From Laspinema palackyanum D2c (GTDB lineage: Bacteria; Cyanobacteriota; Cyanobacteriia; Cyanobacteriales; Laspinemataceae): 64,000 bases of DNA. The stretch lies in assembly GCF_025370875.1 (NCBI RefSeq), contig NZ_JAMXFD010000001.1, positions 594,701-658,700 of the forward strand, given 5' to 3'. Positions 45,413-54,204 of this stretch are shown here, in pieces. Within the stretch, counting starts at the first letter, position 1. Each line of letters begins with the position of its first letter. A program made the position numbers and the translations under genes. Under the pieces are notes generated by a model, which was not told where the DNA came from, made no database searches, and was given only the letters and a program-made list of their open reading frames with translations.

Positions 45413-47500
45413 TCACCCACTCACCCCTTCTTCTACCGTGTGATTTTTTTTGCCCAGATTCCAGCGTTTTAACTCACCCTGGGGGCGTCCCAGTCCATCA
45501 GTTAAGGCATAACTTTTGGCTAATAACCACAGCCATAACCCAGGAAATCGGGGTTCTAATCCGGGTTGAATATTACGGACAAATCCCGGTAACCAACCCA
45601 ATAACCAACCGAGTAGAGAAATCAGAGTAAAGTACAGATAACTGCCCACCCAGCGCAGCAAATCTTTCGGTCCCGCTAGTTCCCAAATCCACAATAATAG
45701 GGATGGGTTTTGCCAAGCGGCTTTGAGTGCGAGTCGATGAAAAGTCAGCCAGTCTACGCGGTCTTTAATAAACGTATCAGCCACGGGTCCCGGTTCACCG
45801 GCTAAGACTCCAAAAAATGTATTCAACATGGAGTTAATCCGTTCGGGGGGTAAGAACCGACCCGTGGGTACCATCATGCCTTTAGAAAACAGCCAAGTTA
45901 CGGCAACATTGCTCTGAAAGGCGCGAATTTGGTTTAAGTGGCGCGACTCCAATAAATCATGTTTGAGGGCCGTATCCAGCAGCGTAGTTAACCGGGCCAT
46001 ATTGCGAACCAGGGAACCAAATCCGGTGAAGACGAGGGGAGATTGCAACGAGGCAGCATCCCCGATCGCCATCAACCGATCCACGGCCACCCGGCGATCG
46101 TGACTCGCCACACTAAAATATCCCGGAATATAGCCAAAGGTGGCTTTTTTCCACTCTAGGCGATCGACATCGCAGCGTCGATACTCCGGTAGAATAGTAA
46201 AAAAGTCCTCATACATCTCTAATAACGAACCCGGGTTATCGGGGTGAACCTGATGGTAGTGAAACAAATAAAAGGTGAGTTCTGAACCTGCTGCGGGGAA
46301 TAACTCCCAAATCAGTTGTCGTCCCCGGGAAATATCCCCATGACTGTTGAGCACATCTCCATATTGGGAATCCCAGACTCCCGGTTCAAACCCATCAGCA
46401 ATCACCGCACCCACCGTGGGACAGACACTATCAAAGGTGCGACTGCCATTGAGTTGCCATGCGATCGGGGAAGCCGTTCCCATTGCATCCACCAACAGGC
46501 GACCCCCAGCCACTCGTTCCGAGTCCGTCGGGAGATGTTTTGCCTTGACGACTGCTTGCTGGGGTTCAATTTCAGCGGTGAGAAATTCCGTTTCATCCCA
46601 AATTTCTCCCCCCGCTTCCCGGAGTTTGGTGCCACAAAGTTTCAGCAGTTTTTCCGCATCGATCGCAATATTCAGAACCGTCGGCGTATGCAGAATTGCA
46701 GCTTTACATTGGGGGGGATTGTTGGCATCAAAAAATTTATGAAACCCATCTTTATATTCACAAGCAATCACACTTTCAAATTCTGTTGGGGTGAATAAAC
46801 CCAAGTCAATCAAATTTTGAAATTCACCCCGGGAAATATTCCATTCCCGGTTCATCCGACCAAACGGTAAGCGTTCCAACAGCAGGACCCGATACCCCAG
46901 TCGCGCCATGACTGCGGCATGAATCACCCCCAAGGCCCCGCCAATGTAAATTAAATCGTAGGGGGGAGGAGTTAAAGATTCACTTTGGGGTTTTTGAAAC
47001 AGCACCTGTTTGGGTTGTTGGGGATTGCGAACACCTTCGCGCCACCGTTGTTCCCACCAGTAAACTCGTTTGAGGTCGTATTCTCCGTTGGGAATTTTTT
47101 GAAAGTATTTAGCCGTGAGGGGGTAGTCTGAGGCTAATGCTTCAAAGATAGTTTGCTTGGATAAGTCGATTTCCGGGGGTTCGGGATAGTGGCAGGGAAA
47201 CCGATGTCTGATCTGGCGAGTCAACCGGGCTATGATTTGTTTTTCCCCGGCAATGGGTCGTTCAGACCATCGGAAAACTTTCAGGTAGGCGGTTCTCTGA
47301 ACCGTCCAGGTAAAGATAGACAGTTCCGGCGGATCTCCCGGTTCTGTGGCGGATGGGTTGAGCTCTTGACAAAATTTGATTCTTATGCCATCACGGGTAA
47401 GGAGTTTTTTTCCGAGGTCTGGAGTAAAGTCCTGGTGCAACCAAGTCCGAACGGCTGCGATATCCGGTGTGGGAACTTCTAAATAGAGGATTTCTTTCAT
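45413..47500 (-). CDS. CruA/CruP-family FAD-dependent lycopene cyclase-like protein
   Basis: 695 residues. A flavoprotein core begins at DLIYIGGALGVIHAAVMARL with LLLERLPFGRMNREWNISRG; later come VDAMGTASPIAWQLNG, FEPGVWDSQYGDVLNSHGD, ISRGRQLIWELFPAAGSELT, and RLMAIGDAASLQSPLVFTGF. This matches my recollection of the CruA/CruP family. CruA cyclises lycopene in some cyanobacteria; CruP is a paralog whose role is less clear and has been linked to oxidative stress. The conserved N-terminal 180 residues fit CruP somewhat better, but I cannot separate the two by eye. It is monocistronic. Confidence 0.72.
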   Translation of the reverse strand: MKEILYLEVPTPDIAAVRTWLHQDFTPDLGKKLLTRDGIRIKFCQELNPSATEPGDPPELSIFTWTVQRTAYLKVFRWSERPIAGEKQIIARLTRQIRHRFPCHYPEPPEIDLSKQTIFEALASDYPLTAKYFQKIPNGEYDLKRVYWWEQRWREGVRNPQQPKQVLFQKPQSESLTPPPYDLIYIGGALGVIHAAVMARLGYRVLLLERLPFGRMNREWNISRGEFQNLIDLGLFTPTEFESVIACEYKDGFHKFFDANNPPQCKAAILHTPTVLNIAIDAEKLLKLCGTKLREAGGEIWDETEFLTAEIEPQQAVVKAKHLPTDSERVAGGRLLVDAMGTASPIAWQLNGSRTFDSVCPTVGAVIADGFEPGVWDSQYGDVLNSHGDISRGRQLIWELFPAAGSELTFYLFHYHQVHPDNPGSLLEMYEDFFTILPEYRRCDVDRLEWKKATFGYIPGYFSVASHDRRVAVDRLMAIGDAASLQSPLVFTGFGSLVRNMARLTTLLDTALKHDLLESRHLNQIRAFQSNVAVTWLFSKGMMVPTGRFLPPERINSMLNTFFGVLAGEPGPVADTFIKDRVDWLTFHRLALKAAWQNPSLLLWIWELAGPKDLLRWVGSYLYFTLISLLGWLLGWLPGFVRNIQPGLEPRFPGLWLWLLAKSYALTDGLGRPQGELKRWNLGKKNHTVEEGVSG

Positions 47501-47541
47501 GATCAGCGATATTTACTCCGATAAATCGGCTAAAAATAGGG

Positions 47542-47569
47542 TTGACAAGGGGGAAAAGTGCGCTAAGAT
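47542..47569 (+). promoter_or_regulatory. Candidate sigma70-type promoter
   Basis: TTGACA (47542-47547), a 16-base spacer and TAAGAT (47564-47569) lie about 85 bases upstream of the small gene at 47653. Confidence 0.45.
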
Positions 47570-47652
47570 TCCGGTTACAGAATTAAAATTCCTTAAAAAA
47601 AGTTAAGAAACTCATCCTATTGATTGATACCCAGGAGATCTGCGGATTAACC

Positions 47653-47886
47653 ATGAATTATCCCATTCCCACGAGTCCACAAGAACTGGTTGCGCTGCGG
47701 CAACAGCCCATTGATGAAGAATTAGTGGCATCAGCGATCGCGGGGGTGATAAAAATCGCACGAGCACAGGGGAAGTCCTTGGAGGAAGTGACGGCAGAAG
47801 TTTTAGCCGACGACTCGCTACTCGACTTACATCAGCGACGGTGGCTGAGTGAATTAGTCTCTCAAGCCTGGGATAGTCTAGGGTAG
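47653..47886 (+). CDS. Small conserved protein of unknown function
   Basis: The frame is open from 47620, but the ATG at 47653 (MNYPIPTSPQELVALRQQPI) is the better start (77 residues). The protein is helical and acidic: DEELVASAIAGVIKIARAQG, KSLEEVTAEVLADDSLLDLH, QRRWLSELVSQAWDSL. Soluble, no signal peptide. I recall similar short proteins in cyanobacteria but no function. It has its own candidate promoter. Confidence 0.6.
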   Translation: MNYPIPTSPQELVALRQQPIDEELVASAIAGVIKIARAQGKSLEEVTAEVLADDSLLDLHQRRWLSELVSQAWDSLG

Positions 47887-48211
47887 CTAGAAATACTACC
47901 CACCTTTACCCTATTTTAGGTCGCAGGATGACCAAGGGTCTCCCCCATCCGATTCCGGATGTCTAGCGGGTGGACCCTGAGCCTTGCCGTTTCCCTTGTT
48001 GTCGCCCTAGCCTTCTTCAAGGATTGTGATCCGTTAGAATAGCTGACTCTAGTTGATTGAACAGACTTCTGGGTTCGGTGTCAACTGCAACCCGCCAGAG
48101 TTCTACAGAATACCCGCGATCGCAGCACAAGGGCGATCGCGGGTATAATTTCATCCCCCATTCAGCATAAAATCATCTCCAGTTCATTCGTTCATTAGAC
48201 AAGATCCGACC
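47887..48211. other. Intergenic region upstream of the TRAP genes
   Basis: About 325 bases with no gene. It contains the HIP1 inverted repeat with an overlapping TATAAT (48111-48149). Confidence 0.55.
48111..48149 (+). promoter_or_regulatory. HIP1 inverted repeat overlapping a TATAAT box upstream of dctQ
   Basis: TACCCGCGATCGC and GCGATCGCGGGTA are perfect 13-base arms around AGCACAAGG. TATAAT begins inside the right arm (48144-48149), about 60 bases before dctQ. A protein on this repeat, or a hairpin in it, would affect promoter use; no -35 was identified. Confidence 0.4.
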
Positions 48212-48766
48212 TTGGATAAACTATTACGCCTATCCACCCTGATCGATCGCCTGAATGAATATATCGGACGGTTCATGAGTTGGCTGGTCCTGTTGATGGT
48301 CCTCGTTGGCGTCTGGAACGTCGTCGGTCGCTATCTGGGACGTGCAGTGGGTCAAAATTTGACCTCCAATGCCCTGATTGAAACCCAATGGTATATTTTT
48401 GACCTGATTTTCCTCTTAGGTGCTGCTTATGCACTCAAACATGACGAGCACGTTCGGGTTGATGTTTTTTATAGCAATTGGCCACCCAAACGGAAAGCCT
48501 TATTAGACTTAATCGGCACCCTGTTATTCTTGATCCCCTTCTCCATTCTGGTGATATTTTTCTCCTGGAATACCATCGCCGCATCTTGGGCGATCGGTGA
48601 AATTTCCCCAGACCCCGGGGGATTACCCCGCTACCCCATTAAAACCGTTATTCTAATCAGCTTCTTCCTGCTGATTCTCCAAGGAATTTCCGAAGCGATT
48701 AAAAAGTTTGCTATTTTTAAAGGCTGGCTACCCCCCCACGAGGAACGTCATGAATCTGAGTTATGA
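48212..48766 (+). CDS. dctQ: TRAP transporter small permease (DctQ family)
   Basis: 184 residues from a TTG start (no earlier or nearby ATG fits). It has four membrane helices: FMSWLVLLMVLVGVWNVVGR, TQWYIFDLIFLLGAAYALKH, LLDLIGTLLFLIPFSILVIF and TVILISFFLLILQGISEAIK, with the family's HDEHVRVDVFY motif. It is the small membrane subunit of a sodium-coupled uptake system for organic or amino acids. The start of dctM overlaps its end. Confidence 0.9.
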   Translation: MDKLLRLSTLIDRLNEYIGRFMSWLVLLMVLVGVWNVVGRYLGRAVGQNLTSNALIETQWYIFDLIFLLGAAYALKHDEHVRVDVFYSNWPPKRKALLDLIGTLLFLIPFSILVIFFSWNTIAASWAIGEISPDPGGLPRYPIKTVILISFFLLILQGISEAIKKFAIFKGWLPPHEERHESEL

Positions 48767-50090
48767 CTATCAATGGCTAGGCCCTGCCATGTTTGCTGGT
48801 GCCTTAGTCCTCTTATCCTTTGGCTATCCCGTCGCCTTTTCTCTCGGTGGCGTCGCCATCATATTTGGGCTAATCGGGATGGCTTTAGGTGTTTTTGATC
48901 CAGTCCTGTTAAATGCGATGCCCTTGCGAATCTTTGGCATCATGGAAAACTATACCCTCCTCGCCATCCCCTACTTTATTTTTATGGGGGCGATGCTGGA
49001 AAAATCCGGCATTGCCGAAAACCTCTTAGAAACAATGGGGATTCTCTTCGGGCGTTTGCGCGGGGGATTAGCCCTAGCCGTCGTCTTAGTCGGGGCATTA
49101 TTAGCCGCCACCACCGGAGTTGTGGCTGCAACAGTCGTAGCGATGGGATTAATTTCCCTGCCAATTATGCTGCGATATGGCTATAACAAACAACTGGCAA
49201 CCGGGGTCATCGCCGCCTCGGGAACTCTTGGACAAATTATCCCCCCTTCCGTCGTATTAGTAGTCCTTGGGGATCAGTTAGGAATTTCCGTCGGTGATTT
49301 ATTTATCGGCTCATTAATCCCGGGATTAATGATGGCCGGGGCTTTTGCCTTGCACGTGATTATCATTGCCTTTTTACGGCCTGATTTAGCCCCCGCATTG
49401 CCCGCAGAAGTTCGCACCATGACCGGGACAAAATTGTTGCTGCGTGTCGTCACCGTCATGATTCCCCCGACGCTGTTAATTTTACTCGTTCTCGGGAGCA
49501 TCTTTTTTGGAATTGCCACCCCCACCGAAGCTGGGGCCGTTGGTGCATTGGGTGCAGTCGCCCTAGCCGGGGCCAACCGCAGACTCAGTTGGGCATCCGT
49601 CCAAAGGGTTTGTGACATCACCCTCCGGACCACCACAATGGTGATGTTCATCCTCATTGGATCTACCGCCTTTAGCCTAATTTTCCGAGGCTTACATGGG
49701 GATAGTTTTATGTTTGATTTACTCACCAACTTGCCTGGGCAAACCACTGGCTTTTTGTTGGTCAGTATGCTGACGGTTTTCATCCTGGGGTTCTTTATCG
49801 ATTTCTTTGAAATTGCATTTATCGTGGTTCCCCTATTTGTCCCCGTCGCCCAAACATTAGGCTTAGATTTAGTCTGGTTTGGAGTAATTTTAGGCGCAAA
49901 TCTCCAAACCTCTTTTCTAACTCCCCCATTTGGTTTTGCCTTATTTTATCTGAGGGGGATCGCCCCACCGGAAGTCACCACGGGAGATATTTATCGCGGG
50001 GTCATACCGTTTATTTTGATTCAGATTTTTGTCTTGATTCTATTGATTGTCTTTCCGGGGATTGTTAACTTTTTACCCTCTCTCTCTTAA
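48750..50090 (+). CDS. dctM: TRAP transporter large permease (DctM family)
   Basis: The ATG at 48750, with GAGGAA before it, starts inside the last codons of dctQ (17-base overlap), giving 446 residues. About twelve membrane segments; recognisable stretches include AIPYFIFMGAMLEKSGIAEN, LGQIIPPSVVLVVLGDQLGI, GIATPTEAGAVGALGAVALA and GVILGANLQTSFLTPPFGFA. It is the transport subunit. No periplasmic binding protein (DctP) is encoded next to it, although cyanobacterial glutamate TRAP systems also have scattered subunits. Substrate unknown; a dicarboxylate or glutamate is plausible. Confidence 0.94.
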   Translation: MNLSYDYQWLGPAMFAGALVLLSFGYPVAFSLGGVAIIFGLIGMALGVFDPVLLNAMPLRIFGIMENYTLLAIPYFIFMGAMLEKSGIAENLLETMGILFGRLRGGLALAVVLVGALLAATTGVVAATVVAMGLISLPIMLRYGYNKQLATGVIAASGTLGQIIPPSVVLVVLGDQLGISVGDLFIGSLIPGLMMAGAFALHVIIIAFLRPDLAPALPAEVRTMTGTKLLLRVVTVMIPPTLLILLVLGSIFFGIATPTEAGAVGALGAVALAGANRRLSWASVQRVCDITLRTTTMVMFILIGSTAFSLIFRGLHGDSFMFDLLTNLPGQTTGFLLVSMLTVFILGFFIDFFEIAFIVVPLFVPVAQTLGLDLVWFGVILGANLQTSFLTPPFGFALFYLRGIAPPEVTTGDIYRGVIPFILIQIFVLILLIVFPGIVNFLPSLS

Positions 50091-50115
50091 ACTGTTATCT
50101 TGAACTGGAGTGCGC

Positions 50116-50143
50116 AAAAAAAACACCCCCAAAGGGGTGTTTA
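50116..50143. terminator. Bidirectional terminator between dctM and the DUF4278 gene
   Basis: AAACACCCC and GGGGTGTTT are 9-base arms around CAAA, with A-runs and T-runs on the outer sides. Confidence 0.85.
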
Positions 50144-50184
50144 AAACTGTTAAAAATTGCTGAATCTAGTTCAGGAACCTTTGA

Positions 50185-50646
50185 TTAACTTAAGGAAACG
50201 GAACTGCGGGAATAGGAAGCTCGAAAAGTCGGATGAACTTTGCCTTGGATGCGATTCCAGTAGTTGGAAATATCGGTAGATAGTCCCACTTCAGCGGCCA
50301 CTCGACCCAGCATCGCCTGTTGACGTTTCTTGATAGCAAGGCCATTGGAAAGGGTCAAAGCCCGAGCTTTTTCTTCTAAATTCGCCACCCATAATTGATC
50401 CACAGGTGCGGTGGGAATGCAGGCGGGAGTCTCGTAGCTTTCTTTAACAACCACTTCGGCAGTGCCTGTAGAATAGGTGGCACCGCGATACATCAGTTCA
50501 GCCGTTGGTTCTTCCATCGGATACGTTAGGGCATTGCTCAACCGCCAGTGTACGCCTCGATATTGACCTGTCAGTTCCAGTGGGGTCTTGTTGGGGGTGG
50601 GAACGGGGTTGGATTCATAGCTAATCCCACGATAGGTAAGTTTCAT
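50185..50646 (-). CDS. DUF4278 domain protein
   Basis: 153 residues. The N-terminus MKLTYRGISYESNP and the later LMYRGATYSTGTAE are the two copies of the LxYRGxxY motif that defines DUF4278. The C-terminal 70 residues (ALTLSNGLAIKKRQQAMLGR to SYSRSSVSLS) are helical and not recognised. Soluble; cyanobacteria-specific and of unknown role. It is monocistronic. Confidence 0.8.
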   Translation of the reverse strand: MKLTYRGISYESNPVPTPNKTPLELTGQYRGVHWRLSNALTYPMEEPTAELMYRGATYSTGTAEVVVKESYETPACIPTAPVDQLWVANLEEKARALTLSNGLAIKKRQQAMLGRVAAEVGLSTDISNYWNRIQGKVHPTFRASYSRSSVSLS

Positions 50647-50986
50647 GCGCGTCTTCTACTCCTAAAACAGTGTCGTGATTGAGTAAGCCGCGTTCCTTCG
50701 GGACAACTCCCTACTTCCGTCCCTGCCGGGGATCTAACAATCAGGTAGTTCGCAAAGCCGGTAGAGATGAACGGATCAATAAATTCTGTATTAATTTTTA
50801 CAGTTTTGCAAGTCGGTGTCAAGTATTTCAGGATACCTTTACAAAACTTGACGAGACCCAGTAGGGGGGAGAACCGGAGCGATCGCCCATTGCCTCTGTC
50901 TTGAGTCATTTCCAGTTATTCCGCCATAAAAAAGACACCCTCGGCAGGTGTCTTTTTTAAACGAGAATTGCAGCGACTCAGACTAA
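50647..50986. other. Intergenic region with a strong terminator
   Basis: About 340 bases between the DUF4278 start and the stop of the 40-residue peptide gene. Apart from the terminator at 50928-50958 and the promoter region expected for the DUF4278 gene I see nothing. Confidence 0.5.
50928..50958 (-). terminator. Terminator of the 40-residue peptide gene
   Basis: AAAAAAGACACC and GGTGTCTTTTTT are perfect 12-base arms around CTCGGCA. On the minus strand it lies about 30 bases after the stop of the small gene. Confidence 0.88.
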
Positions 50987-51109
50987 TTAGTGCGCTGATC
51001 CGTTCCCATGATAGTTATCAGAATCGTAAAAGCCGTTTTTGGTGCCAAAAAACAAGCAGGATACGATAAAAACAATGCTCAGAATCGGCAGAATTAATTT
51101 GATATCCAT
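50987..51109 (-). CDS. 40-residue single-span membrane peptide
   Basis: The frame reads MDIKLILPILSIVFIVSCLF, then FGTKNGFYDSDNYHGNGSAH. It has one N-terminal membrane helix and a polar, Gly/Asp/His-rich tail of about 18 residues. A GGA sits about eight bases before the ATG, and a strong terminator follows, so it looks like an independent gene. The layout resembles the small subunits of photosystem or NDH-1 complexes, but I do not recognise it as one of them. It is divergent from the glycosylase gene. Confidence 0.6.
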   Translation of the reverse strand: MDIKLILPILSIVFIVSCLFFGTKNGFYDSDNYHGNGSAH

Positions 51110-51138
51110 AAATTTCCAATCACAACAAACCAGGATGA

Positions 51139-51744
51139 ATGAAACCAAGCATGACTATTGTAGAACCTGAATGGCTGGCCCGTCCATCAACCGAAGTCGC
51201 ACCGGCTTTAATCGGTTGCGCTTTAGTCCGGCAACTGCCCGATGGACAACGAATTCGGGGGACAATCGTTGAAACTGAAGCCTACGAACCGGGAGACCCA
51301 GCTAGTCATGCCTACCGACGGCGCACCCCGCGTAATCAGGCAATGTTTGGGCCACCGGGCACGATTTATGTCTATCTGATTTATGGAATGTACTACTGCC
51401 TGAATATTGTCACCGATCGCCCAGAGGTTGCCAGTGCAGTCCTGATTCGCGCCTTACAACTGGATATCATGCCCCCCGGGTTCCAGACGAAGGAAAAATT
51501 AGCTCGGATTGCCGCAGGACCGGGTAAACTCTGTCGCACCCTGCAAATTGATCGCAGTTTAAACGATCGCCCCTTAGAGCTAGAGGGTCCCCTGTGGTTG
51601 GAACATCGGACCCCGGAATTTCAGCAGCAGTTAGACCAGGGGACCCTGAGCTTAGTTCAAACCTACCGGATTGGCATATCCGTAGGAACCGACTTGCCTT
51701 GGCGGTGGTACTTAGCAAATAGTCCGGCAGTCTCCAAACCTTAA
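51139..51744 (+). CDS. DNA-3-methyladenine glycosylase, AAG/MPG family
   Basis: 201 residues from ATG at 51139 (51151 is an alternative). It removes alkylated purines and hypoxanthine from DNA. Family blocks are present: LARPSTEVAPALIGCALVRQ, GTIVETEAYEPGDPASHAYR (with the catalytic Glu), RNQAMFGPPGTIYVYLIYGM (the intercalating Tyr region), YYCLNIVT and the C-terminal RIGISVGTDLPWRWYL. The length fits the family. Its start lies 29 bases from that of the divergent 40-residue peptide gene. Confidence 0.94.
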   Translation: MKPSMTIVEPEWLARPSTEVAPALIGCALVRQLPDGQRIRGTIVETEAYEPGDPASHAYRRRTPRNQAMFGPPGTIYVYLIYGMYYCLNIVTDRPEVASAVLIRALQLDIMPPGFQTKEKLARIAAGPGKLCRTLQIDRSLNDRPLELEGPLWLEHRTPEFQQQLDQGTLSLVQTYRIGISVGTDLPWRWYLANSPAVSKP

Positions 51745-51772
51745 AGATTTGATGAAGAACCGGACCACCACA

Positions 51773-51838
51773 AAAAAACCGGGTTGCTGCGAAATGGGCT
51801 CAGGACTGGACCCAACTCTCAATTCAAAACCCCGGTTT
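51773..51838. terminator. Hairpin between convergent genes
   Basis: AAAAACCGGGTT and AACCCCGGTTT arms with one extra C around a 36-base loop that has its own GGGCTC/GACCC pairing potential. It belongs to the AAACCCGGTTT palindrome group. Confidence 0.5.
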
Positions 51839-51863
51839 CCTCCTTGCTAGACTAGCCTGAGTC

Positions 51864-52406
51864 TTAAATCTCCAAGGGTTCTCCGCGCTCAGTAAATTCC
51901 ACAGTCTCAATTTGCCACTGGGGATTTTCCGTTAAAGTTCGTTCCAGACTGCCGAAGAGGGACAACCGCTCACAACTAGACAAGGAGACAAATTGCCGTT
52001 GCGAATTCGGGTCGGCCCGCAGATCTACCGTAGCAACTCCCGTGGTGTTATCCACCGTGACCCGATAACCGATGATATCAAAATCCACCGTCCCGGCATT
52101 TTGAATCACTTCACCGACTGCCGCCTCAATGGGGCGATCGCTGGGAACCGACACCGTTTGCGGCAGCAATTCTTGACACTGAGCGTCCGCTTCGTAAATC
52201 GTTACGTTCGCCCTCGCCACAGACTGGGGTTGTTGGGTATCGGGAGATACCGCCCCATTGGAAGGGGATGAGGGCATCCCCGGGTCCGTGGTGGTGGGTG
52301 GCGTCCCACACCCCGTCACGGACAATAAAATCACGAGAGTGATGCCAACGATCGGCTGGGCTATATATTTTTTGATGATAGAATTCGAGTGAAAAACTTC
52401 TTGCAT
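51864..52406 (-). CDS. GerMN-domain lipoprotein
   Basis: An open frame extends to 52694 inside pyrB, but the ATG at 52406 ([20 protein letters not shown]) starts a lipoprotein signal with lipobox LSVTGC (180 residues). After a Pro/Thr/Ser linker comes a GerMN domain: [50 protein letters not shown] and [20 protein letters not shown]. GerMN domains are found in sporulation and cell-wall-linked lipoproteins; in cyanobacteria the role is unknown. It is anchored in a membrane. Its ATG overlaps the divergent pyrB ATG. Confidence 0.85.
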   Translation of the reverse strand: MQEVFHSNSIIKKYIAQPIVGITLVILLSVTGCGTPPTTTDPGMPSSPSNGAVSPDTQQPQSVARANVTIYEADAQCQELLPQTVSVPSDRPIEAAVGEVIQNAGTVDFDIIGYRVTVDNTTGVATVDLRADPNSQRQFVSLSSCERLSLFGSLERTLTENPQWQIETVEFTERGEPLEI

Positions 52407-53397
52407 GGCTACTACCTGGACTCGCCGCCACATTATTTCTTTGGCTGATTTTGTTTCTTCAGAATACGATACGGTGCTGCAAACTGCCGCTAGTTTTGGG
52501 GAGGTCCTCTCCCGACGGATGAAAAAAGTGCCGACCCTGCAAGGGCAGGTGGTGGCTAATTTATTTTTTGAACCCTCTACTCGCACCCGCAGCAGTTTTG
52601 AACTGGCAGCCAAACGACTTTCCGCAGATACCTTGAATTTTGCTCCCGGATCCTCTTCTCTCACGAAAGGGGAGACGATTTTGGATACTGCCAAGACTTA
52701 TTTGGCAATGGGAACGGATTTGATGGTGATTCGCCATCGGGAGGCGGGAGTTCCCCAGGCGATCGCCACGGAAATGGACCGTCTGGGTTCCCGGGTGGGG
52801 GTCCTGAATGCCGGGGATGGGCAACATGAACATCCCTCCCAAGGATTGCTGGATTTGTTTACTATTTGCTCCCTGCTGGATCGGGACCGCCCTCGCCTGG
52901 AACTGCTGCAAGGGAAAAAAATTGCGATCGTTGGGGATATTCTACATTCGCGGGTGGCGCGATCGAATATTTGGAGTCTGACGGCAGCTACAGGGGCTGA
53001 ACTGCATCTGGCGGGACCTCCGACTCTTCTGCCCCAACTCTTTGCAGAAATGGGAGTAGGGAGAGCGGGTCAGTTATTGTTGCATTGGACTGTAGAAGAA
53101 GCCCTGGAAAATGCCGATTTTGTGATGACCCTGCGATTACAAAAAGAGCGGATGAGCCAGCATCTGTTGCCCAGTTTGCGGGAGTATCATCAGCATTATG
53201 GGATTACCCGCGATCGCCTCAAACTCTGTAACCCCAATGTGAAAGTGTTACATCCGGGTCCCGTGAATCGAGGGGTAGAAATCAGTTCTGACCTGATGGA
53301 TGACCCCCAGTTTAGCCTAATTTCCCAACAAGTGACTTCTGGGGTGGCGGTTCGGATGGCGTTGCTCTATCTGATGGGGGGCGGCAAGGTTCAGTAG
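52405..53397 (+). CDS. pyrB: Aspartate carbamoyltransferase catalytic subunit
   Basis: 330 residues. It joins carbamoyl phosphate and aspartate in pyrimidine synthesis. The carbamoyl-phosphate loop [51 protein letters not shown] and the C-terminal [20 protein letters not shown] are intact. The N-terminus [20 protein letters not shown] matches cyanobacterial PyrB, so the ATG at 52405 is firm. It lies 58 bases before moaE on the same strand. Confidence 0.97.
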   Translation: MATTWTRRHIISLADFVSSEYDTVLQTAASFGEVLSRRMKKVPTLQGQVVANLFFEPSTRTRSSFELAAKRLSADTLNFAPGSSSLTKGETILDTAKTYLAMGTDLMVIRHREAGVPQAIATEMDRLGSRVGVLNAGDGQHEHPSQGLLDLFTICSLLDRDRPRLELLQGKKIAIVGDILHSRVARSNIWSLTAATGAELHLAGPPTLLPQLFAEMGVGRAGQLLLHWTVEEALENADFVMTLRLQKERMSQHLLPSLREYHQHYGITRDRLKLCNPNVKVLHPGPVNRGVEISSDLMDDPQFSLISQQVTSGVAVRMALLYLMGGGKVQ

Positions 53398-53455
53398 AAT
53401 GGACCCGGGGAATTTTAAAATGAGGGGTAACTGACCCTAAGAAATTGCATCAACC

Positions 53456-53950
53456 ATGACCAACCCAACGTTATCAACCCCGGTCCCGGATGCGATCGCC
53501 TCCCCAAAGGGCGATCGCTTTGCTCTGACTTTCGCCCCCTTATCCCTAGAGGAAGTTTATGCTCTGGCTGATGACCCTGGCAATGGGGCGGTAGTCGTCA
53601 TGAGTGGCATGGTTCGCAATCAAACCGATGGGAAACCCGTGGTTGCCCTGGAGTATCAAGCTTATGCACCAATGGCGGTGGCAGTTTTTCAACAAATTGC
53701 TGCCTCGATCCGGTCTACTTGGCCCGATGTGAAGCGGGTGGTGATTTTTCATCGGACTGGGCGCTTACAGATTGGCGAAATTAGTGTCTTAGTGGCAGTG
53801 GGTTCTCCGCATCGCGGGGAAGCTTTTGAAGCCTGTCAGAATGCGATCGATACCCTCAAGCACAACGCCCCCATCTGGAAAAAAGAACATTGGGCTGATG
53901 GTTCTAGTTCTTGGGTCAGTATTGGGGCTTGTGAAACCGAGGAGAAGTAA
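53456..53950 (+). CDS. moaE: Molybdopterin synthase catalytic subunit
   Basis: 164 residues. MoaE, with the thiocarboxylated MoaD, inserts the two sulfurs that make molybdopterin. Signatures: GNGAVVVMSGMVRNQTDGKP, VVALEYQAYAPMAVAVFQQI, VVIFHRTGRLQIGEISVLVA, VGSPHRGEAFEACQNAIDTL and the C-terminal APIWKKEHWADGSSSWV with the active-site Lys pair. No moaD is adjacent. It probably shares the pyrB transcript. Confidence 0.95.
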   Translation: MTNPTLSTPVPDAIASPKGDRFALTFAPLSLEEVYALADDPGNGAVVVMSGMVRNQTDGKPVVALEYQAYAPMAVAVFQQIAASIRSTWPDVKRVVIFHRTGRLQIGEISVLVAVGSPHRGEAFEACQNAIDTLKHNAPIWKKEHWADGSSSWVSIGACETEEK

Positions 53951-54204
53951 GCAGAACTCCGGTTGTTAAGAGGATACAGAAGCGATCGCAGTTTGGGATC
54001 GGGGTTTTCCCGGATAAATGGTTCTGAGCGATCGCTGAACATTAAGAACCCGGGGAAACAATTGACTTGTTCAGGAGTCTTGCACTCCATAGAGACAAAA
54101 CCAAAAGTGCCACTCCCCCAACTCCCGGAAACGGGAACTTTTGCTAGGATAAAAGCGTCTCCAGTACCTGGAATGTTATAGCACTCATTCCAACGCCATC
54201 AGCA
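53951..54204. other. Intergenic region between moaE and the structured RNA
   Basis: About 250 bases. A plus-strand frame at 53963-54181 lacks a ribosome-binding site and recognisable motifs. The promoter of the RNA/sigma transcript may lie here. Confidence 0.45.

Noticed and set aside
51864..52694. Longer 276-residue version of the GerMN protein reaching into pyrB
   Set aside because: The extra N-terminal 96 residues are antisense to the conserved start of pyrB and would bury the lipoprotein signal peptide in the middle of the protein.
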